Shown piece after piece: positions 6,856 to 13,507 of a DNA stretch of 17,419 nt (its first letter is position 1; each line of letters starts with the position of its first letter). A program made the translations under genes and the position numbers. The stretch lies in contig CACFYO010000017.1 of the NCBI GenBank assembly GCA_902570545.1, positions 1 through 17,419 of the forward strand. Direction: 5' to 3'. This stretch comes from an uncultured Pelagibacteraceae bacterium (GTDB taxonomy: Bacteria > Pseudomonadota > Alphaproteobacteria > Pelagibacterales > Pelagibacteraceae). The notes beneath the pieces were generated by a model. The model worked only from the letters and a program-made list of their open reading frames with translations, was not told the DNA's origin and ran no database searches.

Positions 6856-8165
6856 TGGGATTAGAAGCTGTAATTAATGGCGGATTGTCTTTTGCCGCTG
6901 TATTAATTTTGATGGTATTAAATGTACCAATAGGAATTTCAATGTTGGTAGTTGGTTTTACTGGCTTTGCAGTGATTTCAGGATTTGACCCTGCAATATT
7001 TGTTTTGGGAACTGCTCCTTTTGATGCTGTCTCAAAATATACATTATCAGTTTTGCCTTTGTTTGTTCTAATGGGAAATCTTGCCAACAGTTCAAATTTA
7101 TCAAGAAATTTATATGATGCAGCTTATGCAATAGTGGGTCATTACAAAGGTGGTTTAGCAATGTCTACAGTTGGAGCATGCGCTGGATTTGGAATGATTT
7201 GTGGATCTTCAATTGCAACAGCTGCAACAATGTCTCAAATGGCTGGCCCAGAAATGAGAAGACATGGTTACAGTGATGCCCTAATAAGTGGATCTATTGC
7301 ATCTGGTGGAACGCTTGGAATCATAATTCCTCCGAGTGTTATTTTAGTAATATATGCTTATCTAACTGAACAGTCTGTGCAAGAATTATTTTTTGCTGCA
7401 CTGATACCTGGGATAATAGCAGTGGTACTGTATATGATTGCTATTAGGATTTATCTTTTAATTTATCCCTCACAAGGTGGTTATGGAACAAAGATGCCTT
7501 TGAAGGAACGAATTTCTGCATTATCAAAAGTTTTTCCAATTTTTTTAATATTTGCAATCATGATGGGTGGACTTTATTTAGGTTTTTTTACAGCAACAGA
7601 AAGTGCTGCAGTAGGTGTAATATTAGTTTTAATTTTTATATTTTTTAGAGGTCAATTAAAATTAAGTTTATTGAAAGATGCTTTATGGACGACTATAAAA
7701 ACTGTTGGTTCTTTATATTTAATTGTTATTGGCGCAAGTATATTTAATTATCTTATAACTGTTACGCAGTTACCTTTTGCAGTTGTTGATTTTATTAATT
7801 ATCTTGAGCTTACTCCATTAGGGATAATTTTAGTAATTTGTGCAATTTATTTAGTTCTTGGTACTGTAATGGACTCTTTGGCAATGTTATTTTTAACTAT
7901 TCCAGTATTTTATCCAGTGATTATTGATGCTGGAATTGACCCTGTTTGGTTTGGTATATTTGCAGTTATAGTTGTCGAATTTGGATTAATTTCACCTCCT
8001 GTTGGAATGAATTTATTCGTTATTAAAGGTGTAATGCAAAAAACACCTTTACAAACTATATGGTTTGGAACTCTTCCATTCTTAATGACTGACGTAATTA
8101 GGCTCGCTTTAATTATTGCTTTTCCTGCAATTTGTTTATATTTGCCTAGTCTGATGGCTCACTAG
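6855..8165 (+). CDS. dctM: TRAP transporter large membrane subunit, DctM family
   Basis: A 436-residue, very hydrophobic protein of normal DctM length with about a dozen helices; this subunit carries the transport channel and the Na+ sites. Recognisable family stretches are LPLFVLMGNLA (66-76), GFGMICGSSIATAATM (111-126) and the GGTLGIIIPPSVILVIYAY region, with the C-terminal mirror EFGLISPPVGMNLFVI. The ATG overlaps the dctQ stop by one base. Its last 20 bases overlap the convergent gene for a small membrane protein, and there is no obvious terminator hairpin. Confidence 0.95.
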   Translation: MGLEAVINGGLSFAAVLILMVLNVPIGISMLVVGFTGFAVISGFDPAIFVLGTAPFDAVSKYTLSVLPLFVLMGNLANSSNLSRNLYDAAYAIVGHYKGGLAMSTVGACAGFGMICGSSIATAATMSQMAGPEMRRHGYSDALISGSIASGGTLGIIIPPSVILVIYAYLTEQSVQELFFAALIPGIIAVVLYMIAIRIYLLIYPSQGGYGTKMPLKERISALSKVFPIFLIFAIMMGGLYLGFFTATESAAVGVILVLIFIFFRGQLKLSLLKDALWTTIKTVGSLYLIVIGASIFNYLITVTQLPFAVVDFINYLELTPLGIILVICAIYLVLGTVMDSLAMLFLTIPVFYPVIIDAGIDPVWFGIFAVIVVEFGLISPPVGMNLFVIKGVMQKTPLQTIWFGTLPFLMTDVIRLALIIAFPAICLYLPSLMAH

Positions 8166-8484
8166 TATCATTAATTTTTTTTATATAATTAAAATAAAGA
8201 AAACCAAAAACTGCGCCTACTATCATTAAAATATATTGATAGAATTTTAATAATACAAATACTATTGGTAATTCTTTACCTGGATTCTGAGCATAAAAAT
8301 TATCTGTACCATCTTTATATAGATCCATTGGACCTAAAGTTGCATACAAACCAAAGATAAATATATAAATACAAGGTAATAAAGAAATAATTAATAAAAT
8401 TCTATTTCCACGAATTAATTTTATTAAATTTGCAGAAATCCCTACCGAAACTAAGCAAATTAGCGACAATATTAAAGGGTTCAT
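8146..8484 (-). CDS. Small integral membrane protein of unknown function
   Basis: I do not recognise this 112-residue protein. It has three likely transmembrane helices (about 3-21, 28-50 and 73-98), a polar loop between helices 2 and 3 (roughly LYKDGTDNFYAQNPGK), and a hydrophilic tail ending in NDTSEPSD. The start is the ATG at 8484, overlapping the sulfatase-family stop in TAATG; a TTG at 8490 is less likely. It is the last gene of the mtnP-to-sulfatase operon, and its 3' end runs 20 bases into dctM on the other strand. The coupling suggests it works with the hydrolase upstream, perhaps as a membrane anchor or small transporter, but that is only context. Confidence 0.75.
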   Translation of the reverse strand: MNPLILSLICLVSVGISANLIKLIRGNRILLIISLLPCIYIFIFGLYATLGPMDLYKDGTDNFYAQNPGKELPIVFVLLKFYQYILMIVGAVFGFLYFNYIKKINDTSEPSD

Positions 8485-10067
8485 TACCAAACTCCTATCA
8501 TAATTCCATCATCTTTTGTATAATCTCTTTCTTTTAAAACAAATTCATCTGTTGCTGCAACCCTATTTTTTCTATTTGTAATTCTTTTAAGCAATATATC
8601 CTTCATTTCATCAATAATTTTTTTATGTTCTGATGATTGGCCTCGATCATTGAATTCATCTGGATCATTTTTTAAATCAAATAATTGAGGTGGAAAACCT
8701 TTATAATAAATATACTTCCAATTATTATTTCTAATCATATAAGCTCTAGCGTCTGATGCTCCAATATTAAGAATTTTTCTTGCTTCGTTAAAAGAGTAAT
8801 CTATTTCACTAAATACACTCTCTTTCCAATTAGAGACTTCATTTCCTCTAATAATTGGTAACAAAGATTGTCCTTCAAGGCGATGTTTACTTACATTGCT
8901 ATCAACAAAGTCTAAAAAAGTTGGTAGTAAATCAATAGCCTCTACAAATCTGTTTTCTCTTACTCCTCTAGTATTATCTGACAAATTACTAGGATCATAA
9001 ATTATCATTGGAACTTTAACAATTTGTTCGTGAAATAGTTCTTTTTCTCCTAGCCAATGATCACCCTGGTAATCACCATGGTCTGATGTAAAGACTATCA
9101 TTGTATTTTTCATGTAATCTTTTTCTTCTAGAAATTTAAATAGCCTACCAAGATTGTCATCGATTTGTTTTATTAGCCCCATATATCCCGAAAGAACAGT
9201 GTTTCTTACTTCTTCTCTTGAAAAAGTCTTTGAAATATTATTTTCCATGAAAGCTTTGAACACTGGATGATCTATTTCTTTCTCAGCGTTACTTCGATGA
9301 ACTGGGTAAAATTGGTTTGCTGAATACATGTTATGGTAAGGTGCAGGTGCAATATATGGCCAGTGAGGTTTTATAAATGATAAATGCAGAAACCAAGGCC
9401 TTTCTCCACTTTCTTGAATAAACTCCATAGATCGATTAGTCATGAAAGCAGTTTCTGAGTGCTCCTGTTTAACTCTCGCAGGTTTATTAGAATTTCTTAA
9501 CCTCCATCCACTTAAAATATTTCCATTTTCATCTTCTGATGAATTTGCCCAACTATCCCAAGGGTTTTGACCATCGTATCCAAGTTTGTTTAACCAGTCA
9601 TTGTAAGATAGTTTTTTGGTTGAATTTTTAATATGGTTATTAGGATGAAGTCCGTCATCTCTCTCATAAGGATCAAATCCTGGTTCACTAACTGTCAGAC
9701 CTATTTCTGTATCTTTTGAAATTCCAAGTCTATTCATTCCATCTATATCGGGTCTCATATGTGTTTTACCAACAACTCCAGTTCTAATTCCAGATTGCCT
9801 CAAATAATCTCCAATAGTTAACTCACCGATTGGTAAAGGTATTTGGTTCCAAGTTGATCCATGGCTAAATACTGTTCTTCCAGTATAGTAAGACGCTCTT
9901 GATGGACCACAAACAGGAGCTTGAACATAAGCTGACTCGAATAAAATTCCTTTTTTTGCTAAACCATCTAAGTGAGGAGTTTTAAGGTGAGGATGACCAT
10001 AACAAGAAAGATAATCAAATCTAAGTTGATCAGCCATTATAAATAAAATATTTTTAACTTTATTCAT
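8484..10067 (-). CDS. Sulfatase-family hydrolase (alkaline phosphatase superfamily), cytoplasmic
   Basis: A 527-residue type I sulfatase-fold enzyme. Metal ligand D13 (MADQ), the formylglycine motif C53-G-P-S-R57 followed by ASYYTGR, G100-K-T-H103, D329-H330 (FTSDHGDYQGDH) and the C-terminal PQLFDLKNDPDEFND are all present, so catalysis is expected if Cys53 is converted to formylglycine. There is no signal peptide: the metal-binding strand begins at residue 7. The enzyme should therefore work in the cytoplasm on a small substrate, as choline sulfatases and phosphonate monoester hydrolases do. The CxPSR form slightly favours a sulfate ester over a phosphonate or phosphate diester, but the superfamily is promiscuous. 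It overlaps the mtnA stop by one base (TAATG), placing it firmly in a methylthioadenosine-salvage operon. Confidence 0.9.
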   Translation of the reverse strand: MNKVKNILFIMADQLRFDYLSCYGHPHLKTPHLDGLAKKGILFESAYVQAPVCGPSRASYYTGRTVFSHGSTWNQIPLPIGELTIGDYLRQSGIRTGVVGKTHMRPDIDGMNRLGISKDTEIGLTVSEPGFDPYERDDGLHPNNHIKNSTKKLSYNDWLNKLGYDGQNPWDSWANSSEDENGNILSGWRLRNSNKPARVKQEHSETAFMTNRSMEFIQESGERPWFLHLSFIKPHWPYIAPAPYHNMYSANQFYPVHRSNAEKEIDHPVFKAFMENNISKTFSREEVRNTVLSGYMGLIKQIDDNLGRLFKFLEEKDYMKNTMIVFTSDHGDYQGDHWLGEKELFHEQIVKVPMIIYDPSNLSDNTRGVRENRFVEAIDLLPTFLDFVDSNVSKHRLEGQSLLPIIRGNEVSNWKESVFSEIDYSFNEARKILNIGASDARAYMIRNNNWKYIYYKGFPPQLFDLKNDPDEFNDRGQSSEHKKIIDEMKDILLKRITNRKNRVAATDEFVLKERDYTKDDGIMIGVW

Positions 10068-11140
10068 TATCTATTAAACATTTGTTTTAAACCTACAGTA
10101 GATGCCTCGCATATACCTTTCTCTGTAATTAAACCTGTTACATATTTTGCAGGTGTTATATCAAATGCTAAGTTCATTGATTTACTTTTTTCAGGATAAA
10201 TTAAAACTTTCGTGATGTTATTTTTATCGTCCTTTCCTTCTATATGCGATAGTTCCTCAGAATTTCTTTCTTCAATAGGTATTTTATTATAATCTTTAGT
10301 TTCCCAATCAATTGTAGAACTTGGCAAAGCTACATAAAAGGGCACATTATTATCATGTGCTGCTAATGCTTTTAAATATGTACCAATTTTATTACAAACA
10401 TCTCCAGTAGATAGAGTTCTGTCTGTTCCAACAATGCACATATCAACCTCTCCCCTTTGCATTAAAATACCACCAGTATTATCTGTAATAATTGTATTTG
10501 GTATACCCTCTTCATTTAATTCATATGATGTTAAATTTGCCCCTTGATTTCTTGGTCTAGTCTCATCGACCCATACATGAATTGGTATTCCTTTTTTATG
10601 TGCTTGATAAATTGGTGAGGTTGCTGTTCCCCAATCTATAGTTGCTAACCACCCTGCATTACAGTGAGTTAAGATATTAACAGTTTTATTATTTTTATTA
10701 TAAATTTCTTCAATTATTTTTAGTCCATTAAATCCTATGTTCTCACAAAATTTTACATCCTCATCACATATTAATTTTGCTTCTTTTAACGCTATATCCA
10801 ACAATTCATCAGACTTCACAAATGATAATTTATTATTCATTCTATGAACTGCCCATTGCAAGTTTATAGCTGTAGGTCTTGAATTAACTAATTCTTCTGA
10901 ACTTTTTTTAATGAAATCTAAATTTTTATTTTCTTGTATTGCCAATACTATTGCGTAGGCAGCAGTTCCACCAATAAGAGGTGCTCCTCTTACCTCCATA
11001 GTTTTTATCGCTTTTATTGCATCTCTTATTGTCTTTAAATCTTTAACAACAAACTGATGTGGGAGTTTGGTTTGATCAATTATTTTTACTACATTATTTT
11101 CATACCAAATTGTTCTATATTTTTTTCCCTTTATTCTCAT
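10067..11140 (-). CDS. mtnA: S-methyl-5-thioribose-1-phosphate isomerase (MtnA)
   Basis: A 357-residue aldose-ketose isomerase of the eIF2B-related family, converting 5-methylthioribose-1-phosphate to 5-methylthioribulose-1-phosphate in the cytoplasm. Signatures: RGAPLIGGTAAY (51-62), catalytic C160 in THCNAGWLAT, VDETRPRNQGANLTSYEL (191-208), catalytic D240 in VGTDRT, and NKIGTY (250-255). C160 and D240 fall at the same numbers as in the B. subtilis enzyme. Residues around 280-305 form a lysine- and glutamate-rich insertion-like stretch. The gene starts directly after the stop of the upstream oxygenase gene (TAAATG) and overlaps the sulfatase-family gene by one base. Some homologues also isomerise 5-deoxyribose-1-phosphate, which fits a dual-purpose salvage route. 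Confidence 0.94.
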   Translation of the reverse strand: MRIKGKKYRTIWYENNVVKIIDQTKLPHQFVVKDLKTIRDAIKAIKTMEVRGAPLIGGTAAYAIVLAIQENKNLDFIKKSSEELVNSRPTAINLQWAVHRMNNKLSFVKSDELLDIALKEAKLICDEDVKFCENIGFNGLKIIEEIYNKNNKTVNILTHCNAGWLATIDWGTATSPIYQAHKKGIPIHVWVDETRPRNQGANLTSYELNEEGIPNTIITDNTGGILMQRGEVDMCIVGTDRTLSTGDVCNKIGTYLKALAAHDNNVPFYVALPSSTIDWETKDYNKIPIEERNSEELSHIEGKDDKNNITKVLIYPEKSKSMNLAFDITPAKYVTGLITEKGICEASTVGLKQMFNR

Positions 11141-11932
11141 TTAATTGCTCCAAACCACAGGAAACCAATCCTTTCTCATTTTATCTCCTGAATTTAAATC
11201 TATTCCTTCAAAAGGTGGAGAAGTTTCTCCTTTTCTTTCAATGTATCTTACATCGTCTCCAATAAATCTTGCGGAGAATGCTTTACGACTTTTTTTGTCA
11301 TTATTTCCTGAAGATGAATGTAAAACTTTAAAATTAAATAATATTGCATCTCCCATATTCATCTCTGCACTAAAAATATTTTTTTTATCTATATTTGGCA
11401 TATCCATAAAATTCTTATTATTTTTATACCAAAAAGTGTCATTTGACCATTTGGTAGGCTTTACTAACATTGGTAACTTATGGGATCCTTTCAAAACTTT
11501 AAGGCAGTTATTTTTTGAAACGTTATCTAATGGTATCCAGAAACTTCCTGTATCATTTCCATCTACACAATAATATGGAAGATCTTGATGCCATGGAGTT
11601 TCCTTTTTTGTTCCAGGTTCCTTTAAGAAAATGTGCTCATGAAATACCTGAATTTGATTAGATTGAGTTGATTGTGCAACAATTTCTGCTGCTGGTGAGT
11701 TAAAAATAAAATCTTTAAATTCTTCAATTCTCTCCCAGTTACAATAATCTTCAAAAAATCTCCCTCCTTGTTTTTGTGAAATATTTTCCCTTCCGTGTGA
11801 ACTTGGGTTATTTAATACTTTGTGAAATCCAGTTTTAAGTTTTTCAATCCAGGGTAAAAAAATTTGTTTGATTAAAATTACACCATCATTTTTATAATTT
11901 AAAATTTGCTTATCAGATAATTTTACTGTCAC
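11141..11932 (-). CDS. Phytanoyl-CoA dioxygenase (PhyH) family Fe(II)/2-oxoglutarate oxygenase
   Basis: A 263-residue non-haem oxygenase that should couple 2-oxoglutarate decarboxylation to hydroxylation of a small metabolite. The iron triad is H115-x-D117 in TPWHQDLPYY and distal H205 in VLHSSSGN; R216 lies 11 residues after the distal His, the spacing of the 2-oxoglutarate-binding Arg in human PhyH. Bacterial members act on varied small molecules (ectoine, aminoethylphosphonate and others), so the substrate is unknown. The GTG start at 11932 is fixed by a GTGA overlap with the mtnP stop, and the stop abuts the mtnA start. Being locked between mtnP and mtnA argues for a substrate connected to methylthioadenosine or deoxyadenosine salvage; this is inference. 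Confidence 0.9.
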   Translation of the reverse strand: MTVKLSDKQILNYKNDGVILIKQIFLPWIEKLKTGFHKVLNNPSSHGRENISQKQGGRFFEDYCNWERIEEFKDFIFNSPAAEIVAQSTQSNQIQVFHEHIFLKEPGTKKETPWHQDLPYYCVDGNDTGSFWIPLDNVSKNNCLKVLKGSHKLPMLVKPTKWSNDTFWYKNNKNFMDMPNIDKKNIFSAEMNMGDAILFNFKVLHSSSGNNDKKSRKAFSARFIGDDVRYIERKGETSPPFEGIDLNSGDKMRKDWFPVVWSN

Positions 11933-12801
11933 TTATTTAAAACTCTTCCAGCTACTGTTTTTAGTTTGTCTTTGGTTTTTTGTGATCTTTTTTCTGGAGC
12001 TGTAATTATAGCAACATCTAAGCAATTATTTGTTGGGTCATTCAGGTCAATATGAGTATCAAAATTATCAATAAGATTTTTAATCATACTTTTTGCTTTA
12101 GAGGCATTATCTAATAATACTTTTATTACTTGTTGCACATCAACATTTTCATGATCTGGATGCCAACAATCATAATCTGTTACCATTGAGACAGATGCAT
12201 ATCTAATTTCTGCTTCTCTTGCCAATTTGGCTTCAGGCATATTTGTCATTCCTATCACATCGGCTTTCCATGATCTGTAAAGATTCGACTCAGCCAAAGT
12301 TGAAAATTGTGGACCTTCCATTACAATATAGGTTCCTCCCCTTTGATAATCTATTCCTTCTTTTTTAATTGCATCCTCACATGCATTCATTAATCCCTTA
12401 GAAGTTGGGTGTGCCATTGATACATGAGCAACTATTTCATCGTCAAAAAAAGTTTTATTTCGAGCAAATGTTCTGTCTATAAATTGATCAATAATAACAA
12501 ATTTACCAGGAGGCAAGTTTTCTTTCAAAGAACCAACTGCAGAGACAGAGACAATATCTGTTACACCCAATTGTTTTAATGAGTCAATATTTGCTCTAAA
12601 ATTTATGTTTGATGGTGAAATAAAGTGTCCCTTACCATGTCTTGGTAAAAAGTAAACTTCCTTATTTTTATAAATTGTTTTTAAAATCTGATCTGATGGT
12701 TTTCCCCAAGGAGTGTTTAAATCTATTAATTCTCTATCTTTAAACTCCTCTACGTCGTATAGACCACTTCCACCTATTATTGCTAATTTATTATTTGCCA
12801 T
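11929..12801 (-). CDS. mtnP: 5'-methylthioadenosine phosphorylase (MtnP)
   Basis: A 290-residue purine nucleoside phosphorylase-fold enzyme that splits methylthioadenosine with phosphate into adenine and methylthioribose-1-phosphate. Motifs: IIGGSGLYD (8-16), phosphate-binding RHG (54-56), TYIVMEGPQFSTLAES (157-172) and GMTNMPEAKLAREAE (184-198). D209 and D211 in VTDYDCWH occupy the positions that give 6-aminopurine specificity in MTA phosphorylases, whereas guanosine/inosine phosphorylases carry Asn there. It is the first gene of the leftward operon, with a short leader and no obvious Shine-Dalgarno site, and is divergent from apt, which reuses its adenine product. Confidence 0.95.
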   Translation of the reverse strand: MANNKLAIIGGSGLYDVEEFKDRELIDLNTPWGKPSDQILKTIYKNKEVYFLPRHGKGHFISPSNINFRANIDSLKQLGVTDIVSVSAVGSLKENLPPGKFVIIDQFIDRTFARNKTFFDDEIVAHVSMAHPTSKGLMNACEDAIKKEGIDYQRGGTYIVMEGPQFSTLAESNLYRSWKADVIGMTNMPEAKLAREAEIRYASVSMVTDYDCWHPDHENVDVQQVIKVLLDNASKAKSMIKNLIDNFDTHIDLNDPTNNCLDVAIITAPEKRSQKTKDKLKTVAGRVLNK

Positions 12802-12820
12802 GTAAAAAGTAATTTTATTG

Positions 12821-12832
12821 TATTTATAAATA
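12821..12832. promoter_or_regulatory. Symmetric -10 element shared by divergent mtnP and apt promoters
   Basis: The 37-base gap between mtnP and apt contains the perfect 12-bp palindrome TATTTATAAATA, which gives TATAAA on both strands (12825-12830 for apt, 12823-12828 read leftward for mtnP). A start about 7 bases downstream would leave apt leaderless or nearly so, and mtnP with a leader of about 14 bases. Neither direction has a good -35 at standard spacing, so this is a candidate only. Confidence 0.45.
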
Positions 12833-12838
12833 ACTATT

Positions 12839-13366
12839 ATGGATTTAAAAGATTATATTCGCTCAATTAAAGATTATCCTAAAAAGGGTATTTTATTTAG
12901 AGATATAACTACTTTAATAAAGAATGAGACTGCTTTTGAGGAAACAATTAATCAAATCGTCGAAAGATCCAAAAAATTTAAGGTAGATAAAATAGCTGCA
13001 ATTGAATCTCGTGGTTTTGTATTTGCATCTGCTGTTTCTTATATTTTAAAAAAACCATTTATAATGCTAAGAAAAAAAAACAAACTTCCTGCTGATGTAC
13101 ACTCAGTTGATTTTGAACTTGAATATGGAACAGCAACAATAGAAGTTCATAAAGATTCAATTTCAGAAAATGATTCAGTTCTAATAATAGATGATTTGAT
13201 AGCAACAGGAGGAACCGCAGAAGCTGCAGCGAAACTTATAGAAATTTCTGACGGAAATGTTGCAGCTTTTATATTTGTCATAAATCTTTTTGACTTAGGT
13301 GGTTGCGATAATCTTATAAAAAAAGGATATAAAGTTGAAAATTTAATGGATTTTCCAGGTCATTAG
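12839..13366 (+). CDS. apt: Adenine phosphoribosyltransferase (Apt)
   Basis: A 175-residue type I phosphoribosyltransferase of standard length that makes AMP from adenine and PRPP. The PRPP-binding loop is VLIIDDLIATGGTAEAA (114-130), with the family's IESRGFVFASAV (55-66) and YPKKGILFRDIT (13-24). It is divergent from mtnP, whose reaction yields adenine, so the pair forms an adenine-recycling unit. There is no recognisable Shine-Dalgarno site and the candidate -10 is only 9 bases from the ATG, so the transcript may be leaderless. A run of nine A at 13072-13080 lies within the coding sequence. The stop codon is 2 bases from the 3' end of a convergent tRNA gene. Confidence 0.95.
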   Translation: MDLKDYIRSIKDYPKKGILFRDITTLIKNETAFEETINQIVERSKKFKVDKIAAIESRGFVFASAVSYILKKPFIMLRKKNKLPADVHSVDFELEYGTATIEVHKDSISENDSVLIIDDLIATGGTAEAAAKLIEISDGNVAAFIFVINLFDLGGCDNLIKKGYKVENLMDFPGH

Positions 13367-13368
13367 TT

Positions 13369-13445
13369 TGGTAGCGGGAAGTGGGATCGAACCACTGACC
13401 TCGGGCTTATGAGTCCCGCGCTCTAACCAACTGAGCTACCCCGCC
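13369..13445 (-). tRNA. tRNA with CAT anticodon, probably elongator tRNA-Met
   Basis: A 77-base cloverleaf with an encoded CCA. Acceptor GGCGGGG pairs with TCCCGCT (G-U wobbles at 1-72 and 7-66); D stem GCTC/GAGC; anticodon stem CGGGA/GCCCG around loop CTCATAA; variable loop AGGTC; T stem AGTGG/CCACT with loop TTCGATC; discriminator A73. Pair 31-39 is an A-G mismatch. The AGTTGGTTA D loop, and an anticodon stem without three consecutive G-C pairs next to the loop, argue against initiator tRNA. A CAT anticodon could also be lysidine-modified Ile2, so identity is Met with some doubt. Confidence 0.93.
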
Positions 13446-13461
13446 TTAAAATTATTTTTGC

Positions 13462-13489
13462 CTTATACTACTTATTTTTTTTCATTCAA
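13462..13489 (-). promoter_or_regulatory. Candidate promoter of the tRNA gene
   Basis: On the - strand, TTGAAT (13484-13489) and TATAAG (13462-13467) are separated by 16 bases, with the -10 ending 16 bases before the mature tRNA. That leaves room for a leader of about 9 bases to be removed by RNase P. The 62-base gap between tRNA and the glycosyltransferase stop holds nothing else recognisable. Confidence 0.5.
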
Positions 13490-13507
13490 ACAAGAAAATC
13501 AGAAAAA

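Noticed and set aside
8485..8490. TTG start at 8490 for the small membrane protein
   Set aside because: The ATG at 8484 forms a TAATG overlap identical in style to the neighbouring sulfatase/mtnA junction.
12802..12838. SAM-responsive riboswitch upstream of mtnP
   Set aside because: The gap is only 37 bases and contains no paired structure large enough for any known SAM aptamer.
13072..13080. Run of nine A inside apt as a possible frameshift site
   Set aside because: The apt frame is intact across it with all motifs in register, so there is no sign of a programmed or accidental shift.
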